This document shows positions 54,101 through 60,788 of a stretch of 64,000 nucleotides of DNA, one piece after another. The position numbers and the translations under genes were made by a program. A model generated the notes under the pieces. That model ran no database searches. It was not told where the DNA came from and saw nothing but the letters and a program-made list of their open reading frames with translations. The stretch covers positions 1 through 64,000 of the forward strand of contig NZ_DRGM01000023.1 in the NCBI RefSeq assembly GCF_011050055.1. Reading direction: 5' to 3'. Positions within the stretch are counted from its first letter, which is position 1. Every line of letters begins with the position of its first letter. Origin of the DNA: Pseudoalteromonas prydzensis. Its GTDB lineage: Bacteria > Pseudomonadota > Gammaproteobacteria > Enterobacterales > Alteromonadaceae.

Positions 54101-55051
54101 ACCGGTCTTGCTGGTGCAAGTTTAGCGTCAGATAGCTGGGATGAAGAGAGTAAACTCGCTAATTTGTATCTTGATCGGATGGGTTTTGCGTTTGGCAAAG
54201 ATGAACAGCGCTGGAGCGAAAATGTTAGCGATAGCAATTTATATAGCCAAGTGCTCTCTGGTACTGATGGCGTTATATTCTCACGCTCAACTAACTTATA
54301 TGCACTGATGACCAATGATGATCCATTCCAATATTTTGGTGGTATCGGCCTTGCCGTACGTCATTTAGATGGTAACACGCCAGAGATGTACGTCTCTAAC
54401 TTACGCCGTAAAGATAATGTCAAAGCACAAACCCTCAGTGAATTTGTCAATGCTGAAATGCGTAGCCGTTATTTCCACCCTCGTTGGATCAAAGCCATGC
54501 AAGAGTCTGGTTATGCCGGAGCCACAGCCATATTTGATCGCATGAATAATATGTGGGGCTGGGAAGTTATGACACCAGAAGCAATTAGAGATGACCAATG
54601 GCAAGCGTTTTTTGAAGTCTATGTTGATGATAAGTATGAAATGCAAATGCGTGAGTTCTTTGAACAACACAACCCAGAAGCACTCGCGCAAATCATCGAA
54701 CGTATGGTTGAAGCGGTACGCAAAGGTTATTGGCCAGCGGATGCACAGACATTAAAGAAAATGCTTGAAACCTATACTGACATAGCCAACCAGCATGATG
54801 TGGTGACCGATAATGAAAAATTCACTGAGTTTGTTAAAAACCAAGCTGCAGGCTTTGGTTTAGCGCCGCTGCTCCCTGGCAGTACGCAAGCCTCAGTTAA
54901 TGCTGCGGGGCAACAGCAAGTAAGCGGTCAAAAATTAGCACAGGTAGAGCAAAAAAGTAAAGATAGCGAACATGACTACACTCTTTGGTACATATTATTT
55001 GCAATTTTTACCCTTGGCGCAGCCAGTCCGCTACTGAGCAAAAAACGTTAA
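51131..55051 (+). CDS. Exported, membrane-anchored CobN-like chelatase (HmuS-like)
   Basis: CobN/BchH-type large chelatase subunit of 1306 aa. Typical CobN blocks are present: H541-L-G-T-H545 in HLGTHGSQEWLTGKERGLS, ISATGLYRDAFPNVMLWLAEA and GNYGTGLAGASLASDSWDEE. Unlike cytosolic cobalamin CobN, it begins with a signal peptide (MMRFIILCLCYLSIVTPSIAAE) split as MMRFIILCLCYL and SIVTPSIAA, and ends with a helix (YTLWYILFAIFTLGAASP) and a basic tail, so the body should sit in the periplasm, tethered at the C-terminus. No CobS/CobT or cobalamin genes are near. With an ExbB-like channel, DUF2149 and a heme-type receptor it matches HmuS of Bacteroidetes, for which heme iron removal has been proposed. 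Substrate is inferred. Confidence 0.88.
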   Translation: MMRFIILCLCYLSIVTPSIAAEDKPQVLMMMSSHVSKAKGDLLTSLSADQPFTFTNYSAKGKSEQQIMQDWQNADLILLDGINPALSKFMFAKYQPYLSQFSNVPVVSLGDLESSAMNQGLTAKQHQQIGLYYNNAGRENYRNLMLFLSNQVFKLSNTTAKAPTIVPNVGLYHPDFDTLVSADEEAFFSWLKPALNQPVIAIGVHRSVIDYEQQQVVDALIRGLERKGAKAIAFFFEGNDESLAYPDLLTDDKGARVDLLINYRSLHYVEKRRAEFAQIGVPVIHALNYTAGDEHAFEQDHAGISPSLTPFFLVMPEDTGSTDPTIIAANQEGKKVVMKAQLDALIERAYNHANLSHIKAEDKKVATFIWNYPPGEKNIGAAFLDVPSSITNIATALKAQGYQIDSLSPQQIIANAGQLLRPYYRNEDTSALIEQGLADWLPLETYLTWFNALPTSVTQPIIERFGEPRDNPMVTEHNGQLAFVIPRMKLGNLIVLPQGVRGQNEQEHSSLYHSTKTPINHSYLAIYLYARETFGANAVIHLGTHGSQEWLTGKERGLSVYDAATLAIGNIPVFYPYIIDNVGEAMQAKRRGRATMISHLTPGFAKAGLYTQVAELNELITNFMMLEQGQTKQNTQRQITELASELNILTDLALTPDALSADFDNAVTHIQDHLNTLAQMSQPLGIHIFGELPKEQHLYSTIFQMLGDEFTQAAAQFEQQHHLTLSVEQQKDQRNVVNLEALEGYQLVKRFIAQNSNSNDPVLAALPAKLNLQLNEAKKYWDNFHDIAELSGLVNALNGEYIPVSYGGDPIRSPEAVPTGRNLIGFNPAKVPSKEAYQAGVTLMEQTINDYHSKHGRFPQKLAFSLWSLETMRHQGALEAQILHAMGLKPKWDHQGNVIDTEVIPYSELGRPRIDVVISATGLYRDAFPNVMLWLAEAIDKIAKMKEDNNFVYRHTNSLKEQLLAQGKSAADADYLSSIRLFSNETGNYGTGLAGASLASDSWDEESKLANLYLDRMGFAFGKDEQRWSENVSDSNLYSQVLSGTDGVIFSRSTNLYALMTNDDPFQYFGGIGLAVRHLDGNTPEMYVSNLRRKDNVKAQTLSEFVNAEMRSRYFHPRWIKAMQESGYAGATAIFDRMNNMWGWEVMTPEAIRDDQWQAFFEVYVDDKYEMQMREFFEQHNPEALAQIIERMVEAVRKGYWPADAQTLKKMLETYTDIANQHDVVTDNEKFTEFVKNQAAGFGLAPLLPGSTQASVNAAGQQQVSGQKLAQVEQKSKDSEHDYTLWYILFAIFTLGAASPLLSKKR

Positions 55052-55058
55052 CTTATTT

Positions 55059-55086
55059 GCCCAGCATCCCTCTTGCTGGGCTTTTC
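55059..55086 (+). terminator. Terminator of the CobN-like operon
   Basis: GCCCAGCA and TGCTGGGC form a perfect 8-bp stem with a 7-nt loop followed by TTTTC, directly after the stop. Confidence 0.8.
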
Positions 55087-55201
55087 TATTTCATCCTAAC
55101 CACCCGTACTAAGTACTGAAGTAATTTCACCCTTGTTTATTTTAATATGAATATTATTCACAAAATGTAAATATGTTTGCATACACAATTGAACATGCAA
55201 C

Positions 55202-55216
55202 TGATAATTGTTATCA
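55202..55216. promoter_or_regulatory. Strong Fur-box-like site upstream of the second catecholate-type TBDR
   Basis: TGATAATTGTTATCA matches 13 of 14 defined positions of TGATAATNATTATCA and is an almost perfect inverted repeat. It lies about 60 bp before the receptor start, in promoter position. Confidence 0.8.
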
Positions 55217-55275
55217 TGCCGACCTTGGTTACTAGTTAGATTAACAATCTTTATTCTTTTCATGAAGGAAGTACA

Positions 55276-57600
55276 ATGAAATCCCGTCCGCTTTATTTGG
55301 CCTCACTGATCAGTGCATTATTAACATCAACAACGCTTATCGCTGATGATGACACCGCTGAAAATATGGAAGTTATGGTTGTCACGGCGTCTGGTTACGA
55401 GCAAAAATTAATTGATGCACCCGCGAGTGTCTCGGTTGTTTCTCGCGAAGATCTCCAAAATAAGCCGTTTACCAGCCTTGCTGATGCACTTCGTGATATC
55501 GAAGGTATTGATGTCGGCGCAGGACAAGATAAAAATGGTAATATCAGCATTACTATGCGTGGTTTACCGGCTAGCTATACGCTCGTGTTGATTGATGGTC
55601 GTCGTCAAAGTGATGTAGGCAATATCGGACCAAATAATTTTGGCAATAGCCAATTTATGTACATGCCACCACTGGAAGCAATTGAGCGCATTGAAGTTGT
55701 ACGTGGGCCAATGTCTACGTTATACGGTGCCGATGCCATCGGTGGGGTCATTAATATCATCACCCGTAAAAACCTTGATAGCACCCATGGTAGCGTGACT
55801 GTAAGTAGCAATATTCAAACCGACGACCAATACGGTAACGATAACAAAATCGACCTATATTTAACCGGCCCAAGTGGTATCGAAGGGTTAACCTATGGTA
55901 TTCGCGGTAGTTTTTACGACCGCCAAGAAAGTGAGCCTACATACAGCGAAAACTTACCGCTACCAGATGGCAGCATGTGGGTTGATGATGGCAGCTTTGG
56001 CGATAAAAAAATCGTTGCAGCGCGTAACTGGAATGCAGGCGCCACAATAAACTATCTGCTCAATAAGCAAAACGAAATTACCTTTGAGTACGATATAGCT
56101 AAACAGCGCTACGATAATACCGAAGGTCAAACGGGTACGCTAGATAGCCCTGTCAGCTTATGGCGTGTTAGTAAAGGCATTGTCCAACCGCGAGTTGGTT
56201 ATACACCTTATCAACGTGTTGAACGTGAGCAATTTGTCCTCGCCCATGTTGGTCGCTATGATGTTGGCACGCTTACCAGCAGCATTACCCAAAGCAGCAG
56301 CGAAAACTTTGGTCGCTCATTACCGCTTAATGTACAAGAGCGCTTAGGCGTGCAAGCCATTTGGGATCAAGCGGTACAAGATCAAGGCACAGACAAGCCT
56401 GAATTAACGGATGCAATTTACGCTCAACTTGATGAGACTTTTTTACCTCGTCCAATGCGTACATTAAAACTTGATAACTTAATTATTGATACTAAGTTTG
56501 AATCAAATATAGATAACCACTATTTTGTAGTTGGCGCACAGTATTTTGATGCCGAAATGGAAGATGGTGTATTTGGTATGTACGGTGATGGTTTCCGTAA
56601 AGGTACGACTCAAAATCACCGCCAAACCGCTATTTTTGCAGAAGATAACTGGGAAATAACCACAGATCTAACCGCTACTTTCGGCGCCCGTTATGATCAC
56701 CATAATATTTTTGGCTCACAAGTCAGTCCGCGTGCTTATTTAGCTTACTCTCCTGCTGATCAATGGACCTTTAAAGGTGGTATCAGTACTGGTTATAAAA
56801 CACCAGAGCCAAACCAATTATTCCCAGGCATCACCGGCTTTGGTGGCCAAGGTACTAAACCTTTTGTTGGCACGCCGGATCTACAACCTGAGACCAGTGT
56901 AAACTACGAAATGGCCGCTTACTTTAACGGTAATGATAACTTTAGCGGTAATATCACGGTGTTTTACAATGATTTTAAAGACAAAATCATTAACCAAGAT
57001 AACTTGCCAAACTGTGAAGTGGCCATCGCTGATGAACCTTGTGTTGAAATTGGCGCAGGCTGGGCTGGCATCGGTAGCACCACATTCAGACAAGCCGCTA
57101 ACGTTGATAAATCAGCAACTCGCGGCGTTGAAGTCGCTGCTAATTGGCAAATTATCGATAACCTAGCACTGCGTGGTAACTTTACTTATACCGACAGTGA
57201 AGTGAAAAGTGGCCGTGATGAAGGGCTTCCTTTGGTTAATACACCTAAAAACATGTATAACTTAACGCTTGCATGGCAGCCATTAGATGATTTGAGTATT
57301 TCACTTATTTCAGAAATTCGCAGTGATCGTTACCGTGGGACTGCTAATGTATCTGGTCCACAAGGCCCTGAAACACAAAAGTTATATTACAAAGCCTATG
57401 ATTTATATCATCTCGCTGCGAGTTATAAAATTAATGATAGCCTAGCACTGAATGCACGTATTAATAATCTATTGGATGACGACTTATCAAGCCGCACTTG
57501 CTTGTTAGCAACATCAGCAGAAGAATATGAATGTACCTCAGATTATAATACCACGCAAAAAGCGCGTAGTTTTTGGGTATCTATGAGTTACAGTTTCTAA
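55276..57600 (+). CDS. Catecholate-siderophore-type TonB-dependent receptor (FepA/IrgA group)
   Basis: Outer-membrane receptor of 774 aa. The signal peptide is at about 1-23; MEVMVVTASGYEQ is the TonB-box block, and the plug has ISITMRGLPASYTLVLIDGR and ERIEVVRGPMSTLYGADAIG, the FepA/IrgA-type block shared with the receptor at 20338. The barrel ends WVSMSYSF. GAAGGAAG lies 8 nt upstream of the ATG. The best Fur-like site of the window precedes it, so iron-limited expression is likely. It follows the CobN-like operon but has its own promoter and sits behind that operon's terminator, so it is a neighbour rather than an operon member. Catecholate or linear siderophore is a guess from plug similarity. 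Confidence 0.9.
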   Translation: MKSRPLYLASLISALLTSTTLIADDDTAENMEVMVVTASGYEQKLIDAPASVSVVSREDLQNKPFTSLADALRDIEGIDVGAGQDKNGNISITMRGLPASYTLVLIDGRRQSDVGNIGPNNFGNSQFMYMPPLEAIERIEVVRGPMSTLYGADAIGGVINIITRKNLDSTHGSVTVSSNIQTDDQYGNDNKIDLYLTGPSGIEGLTYGIRGSFYDRQESEPTYSENLPLPDGSMWVDDGSFGDKKIVAARNWNAGATINYLLNKQNEITFEYDIAKQRYDNTEGQTGTLDSPVSLWRVSKGIVQPRVGYTPYQRVEREQFVLAHVGRYDVGTLTSSITQSSSENFGRSLPLNVQERLGVQAIWDQAVQDQGTDKPELTDAIYAQLDETFLPRPMRTLKLDNLIIDTKFESNIDNHYFVVGAQYFDAEMEDGVFGMYGDGFRKGTTQNHRQTAIFAEDNWEITTDLTATFGARYDHHNIFGSQVSPRAYLAYSPADQWTFKGGISTGYKTPEPNQLFPGITGFGGQGTKPFVGTPDLQPETSVNYEMAAYFNGNDNFSGNITVFYNDFKDKIINQDNLPNCEVAIADEPCVEIGAGWAGIGSTTFRQAANVDKSATRGVEVAANWQIIDNLALRGNFTYTDSEVKSGRDEGLPLVNTPKNMYNLTLAWQPLDDLSISLISEIRSDRYRGTANVSGPQGPETQKLYYKAYDLYHLAASYKINDSLALNARINNLLDDDLSSRTCLLATSAEEYECTSDYNTTQKARSFWVSMSYSF

Positions 57601-57620
57601 ATAAAGATCTATAAGAATAC

Positions 57621-57642
57621 AGCCCAGCAGCAATGCTGGGCT
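57621..57642 (+). terminator. Hairpin after the TBDR gene
   Basis: AGCCCAGCA and TGCTGGGCT form a perfect 9-bp stem with a 4-nt GCAA loop 20 bp after the stop; AAAACG follows, so there is no U-run. The stem is the same sequence as in the terminator at 55059, on the other side of the gene. Confidence 0.5.
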
Positions 57643-57922
57643 AAAACGCCTCAAAACCCAAAATAACACTTAAATCTAATTATATAGCAACCGCTTTTGC
57701 TCCCTGTGCTGCCGCTTCATCAACTCCAGCTTCTGCTTTCTAAGCGCACACGCGTATTTATATAATGGTTAACTGAGCAAGTTCAGTTGTTTATTCAGTA
57801 ATAAACAACTAAATAAATATAAATAACCAATACTAAAAGACCGAAAACACACTAAGCGTTAAATATAAGTTAAAAAAACAGCTTAATTTTGTTGACCAAA
57901 TATAAACATTGGCATACGCTTT

Positions 57923-57936
57923 TGTAAGCGCTTACA
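57923..57936. promoter_or_regulatory. LacI-type operator O1 of the laminarin locus
   Basis: TGTAAGCGCTTACA is a perfect 14-bp palindrome with a central CG, typical of LacI-family operators. An identical copy lies 42 bp downstream (centre to centre), about four helical turns, so two dimers would sit on the same face of the DNA. Confidence 0.8.
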
Positions 57937-57938
57937 TT

Positions 57939-57967
57939 TTGACGATATATTTTTTACCTCTCAATGT
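57939..57967 (+). promoter_or_regulatory. Candidate promoter between the twin operators
   Basis: TTGACG (57939-57944) is a good -35, and CAATGT, 17 bp further, is a poor -10 that overlaps the start of the second operator. Binding at both operators would bracket and cover this promoter. The weak -10 makes the call tentative. Confidence 0.35.
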
Positions 57968-57978
57968 AAGCGCTTACA
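57965..57978. promoter_or_regulatory. LacI-type operator O2 of the laminarin locus
   Basis: A second, identical perfect palindrome TGTAAGCGCTTACA, 74 bp before the GH16 start. Apart from the hairpin at 57621 and these operators, the 57601-58051 gap is AT-rich and shows nothing else I can assign. Confidence 0.8.
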
Positions 57979-58051
57979 AGATTCGTTGAAATACACAATT
58001 ATAATTATCAACGATGTTCTTCCAATTTTTTGTCGAACTGGGGTTCAACTG

Positions 58052-60715
58052 ATGAACATGACAACAATCAAATTAAGCCGACTTGTTGCTGCTATTTCGA
58101 TAGCAACGCTTGCGGGATGTGGCGGTGGCGCCGAAACCGAATCAAACTTTACCAAGGTTGATCCTGCAGAACCTGTTTCTGATTGGCAAATGGTATGGAG
58201 CGATGAATTCGACAGTGGCGAAATTGACGCTGCTAAATGGAACTACGAAATCAACTGCGATGGCGGCGGCAATAACGAAAAACAATGTTATACCAACAGC
58301 CCTGACAACGCCTTTATTAACGATGGCATGCTCAACATTGTTGCCCTGCCAGCTGCAGAAGGTGCAGATAAACCCTTCACCTCAGCAAGACTCACCACCC
58401 AATACAAAGCTGATTTTAAATATGGTCGCTTTGAAATGCGTGCCAAGTTACCATCAGGCCAAGGTAGTTGGCCAGCATTTTGGATGATGCCAACGGATTC
58501 CGTTTATGGTGGTTGGCCGCGCTCTGGTGAGATTGATATTCTTGAAGCGGTAAACCTTAAGGTAGCAAACGAAGACGGCAGCCTTGAATCACATGTCCAC
58601 GGCACCTTACATTATGGTCGCGAATGGCCTAATAATGCCAGCTCTGGTAAAGCTTATAAATTTCCACAAGACATGAATCCTGCCGATGATTACCACACCT
58701 ATGCAATTGAATGGCAAGAAGGTGAAATTCGTTGGTATATAGACGACTATTTATTTGCAACACAACGCCAATCTGAAGTTCGTTATAATTCAAAAGACGA
58801 AGCGGTTGGCTTAAAACATCGTGGTTGGTTTGCTGAATACTATGAGCAAGGCTCTGGAGAGCTAGTTACTCATTGGGACAGTGCGCCATTCGATCAAGAA
58901 TTCTTTATGATCCTAAACTTAGCCGTAGGCGGTGATTGGCCAGAAAACGTTAATAACTTAGGTGTCGATGCCGGTGCCTTTGCCGACGGTCAAACTTACT
59001 CTATTGATTACGTTCGTGTGTACGAATGTGCATCTAACCCAGAAACCGGTAAAGGCTGTGAAACAGTGCGCCCAGGCTACGATAGCTTAGATGATGCGTT
59101 AGTTGAAGGTGCAGCACCCGTTCCTATACCACCCAGCGATGGCGTTGCAAAAAACCTTGATATATTTGATGGCAGCCTAAATGCTAATTGGCTTGCTTGG
59201 GATTGCTGTGGCGGCACAGTACCTGAAATTATTGCTGATGATGATAAAGGCGAGGTTGTTAAGTTTAATATTAATGACAACAATGGCACTGTTTTGGGCT
59301 TTTCAACTCGCGGTGGTCATTTCCCTGATGACTTTACAGGAACATCGGCGCCATTTGATGCGTCACCATTACTTGAATTAAATGGTCGCTTAACATTTGA
59401 CATGAAAGTAGTAACTCCTCCTGCAGCAGGTACACCTTGGCTATTCAAAGCCGAAACTGGTGAAGGCGGCCCTAGCACCGGTGATGTCCCCCTTAGTGAA
59501 AGTGTAGAAGGTGTGGAGCCTGTTACTGGTCAATGGCAAACTTATACCTTTACACTTGCTTCACTGCAAGAAAGAGGCCTAGATTTAAGTGCTATCGATG
59601 TGCTTATGATGTTCCCGGCATGGGGCGCAGGTGAAGGGGCAGAATACTTAATCGCTAATGTCGCAATTGAAGGTGATGTAGGCGCATCGCCAGAAATCAC
59701 CCTTTTCACTGATGGACAAAACCTAGATTGGCCAATGTGGGGCTCTTCGCCTACATCAACGCCAATTGAAGTAATGGATGACGCTGAGCACGGTTTAACA
59801 GCTGAATTTAGCATCGGTGCAGAACCTGCAGTGATGGGCTTTACTAACCGCAGCGAATTTGGTGGCAGTGCAACCCCATTTGATGCCAGCGCAATTTTAG
59901 AAAAAGGCGTTGTGCAATTTGACATGAAAGTAACATCAATGCCAAATACAGCGGATGCTCCATGGTTACTAAAACTTGAATCACCAGGTACAGAAAGCTT
60001 TGCTGAAGTAAACTTGTCAGACAGTGTTGAGGGCGCAGTTCCAAGCGCAGGCGAGTGGCAAACTTATACCTTCAGATTAGCAGATTTAGCAGCCGCAGGC
60101 CTTGATGTTAGCGCCATTGATGTAGTGATGATATTCCCTGCTTGGGGCAGCGGCGAAGGGGCTGTTTATCGAGTTGATAACGCCAAGATATACAACCCAG
60201 AAGCCATGCCAACCGGTAGTGACTTAGTGTTATTTAAAGATACCACACCTGAGCAATGGAGTATTTGGGATTGCTGTGGTGGCTCTACACCAACCGAAGA
60301 AGCTGATGATGCAGAGCATGGAACTGTTGCGCAATTTTTGATTGGCAGCGAACCAACTGTGATGGGCTTTTTAGCAGATGATGACGTGTCGTTCGATGCA
60401 TCACACTTATTAGCCGCTGGTGTTGTGCAATTTGATATGAAAGTGGTTTCAGCGCCTGCTGATGCTGACTCGCAGTGGTTGTTTAAAATAGAGTCAACTC
60501 TGGATGATAACTTTGTCGAGCTTCCTTTAACGGCAAGTAACGAAGGCCAGCAAGTGCTGGTTGGGCAATGGCAAACTTTTACTTTTAACTTACAAGATCT
60601 GTATGACGCTGACCTCGATATTAGTGCCATTAACGTTGTGATGATATTCCCTGCATGGGGCACCGGCAATGGCGCGGTGTATCGTATTGATAACGCAATG
60701 ATCACGCAAAACTAA
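58052..60715 (+). CDS. GH16 lipoprotein laminarinase with three tandem C-terminal modules
   Basis: Surface or periplasmic beta-1,3-glucanase of 887 aa. The lipobox LAGC gives lipidated C23. The GH16 domain spans about 45-330; the catalytic motif E160-I-D162-I-L-E165 lies in SGEIDILEAVN, with WPAFWMMP and the late NLAVGGDWP strand, the laminarinase-type features. Three similar modules follow from about 366, 548 and 725 to the end. Each has a W-rich start, GEWQTYTF-type core and SAIDVVMIFPAWG, resembling the galactose-binding-like domain at the C-terminus of ExoP-type glucanases; modules 1 and 3 have WDCCGG and module 2 WGSSPT. The ATG at 58052 is chosen because it starts a lipoprotein signal. 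It should hydrolyse algal laminarin for the receptor encoded next. Confidence 0.9.
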   Translation: MNMTTIKLSRLVAAISIATLAGCGGGAETESNFTKVDPAEPVSDWQMVWSDEFDSGEIDAAKWNYEINCDGGGNNEKQCYTNSPDNAFINDGMLNIVALPAAEGADKPFTSARLTTQYKADFKYGRFEMRAKLPSGQGSWPAFWMMPTDSVYGGWPRSGEIDILEAVNLKVANEDGSLESHVHGTLHYGREWPNNASSGKAYKFPQDMNPADDYHTYAIEWQEGEIRWYIDDYLFATQRQSEVRYNSKDEAVGLKHRGWFAEYYEQGSGELVTHWDSAPFDQEFFMILNLAVGGDWPENVNNLGVDAGAFADGQTYSIDYVRVYECASNPETGKGCETVRPGYDSLDDALVEGAAPVPIPPSDGVAKNLDIFDGSLNANWLAWDCCGGTVPEIIADDDKGEVVKFNINDNNGTVLGFSTRGGHFPDDFTGTSAPFDASPLLELNGRLTFDMKVVTPPAAGTPWLFKAETGEGGPSTGDVPLSESVEGVEPVTGQWQTYTFTLASLQERGLDLSAIDVLMMFPAWGAGEGAEYLIANVAIEGDVGASPEITLFTDGQNLDWPMWGSSPTSTPIEVMDDAEHGLTAEFSIGAEPAVMGFTNRSEFGGSATPFDASAILEKGVVQFDMKVTSMPNTADAPWLLKLESPGTESFAEVNLSDSVEGAVPSAGEWQTYTFRLADLAAAGLDVSAIDVVMIFPAWGSGEGAVYRVDNAKIYNPEAMPTGSDLVLFKDTTPEQWSIWDCCGGSTPTEEADDAEHGTVAQFLIGSEPTVMGFLADDDVSFDASHLLAAGVVQFDMKVVSAPADADSQWLFKIESTLDDNFVELPLTASNEGQQVLVGQWQTFTFNLQDLYDADLDISAINVVMIFPAWGTGNGAVYRIDNAMITQN

Positions 60716-60731
60716 TAGCGTCTATTAAACG

Positions 60732-60756
60732 GGTTGGTAAGCACAACTTACCAACC
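60732..60756 (+). terminator. Strong hairpin between GH16 and TBDR genes
   Basis: GGTTGGTAAG and CTTACCAACC form a perfect 10-bp stem with a 5-nt CACAA loop, 16 bp after the GH16 stop. No U-run follows, so it is more likely an RNA-stabilising or attenuating element within the operon than a full terminator. Confidence 0.5.
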
Positions 60757-60788
60757 TAGATAACAAATTTGTATATAAGCAGACTATT

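Noticed and set aside
51131..55051. CobN-like gene as part of cobalamin synthesis
   Set aside because: Signal peptide, C-terminal anchor, the absence of cobST or other cob genes and the ExbB-like/DUF2149/heme-receptor context argue against it.
60166..60705. Long open frame on the minus strand inside the GH16 gene (and a similar one at 59542-59925)
   Set aside because: They lie opposite the repeated C-terminal modules and recur with them; no ribosome site, signal or family pattern. They are shadows of the plus-strand gene.
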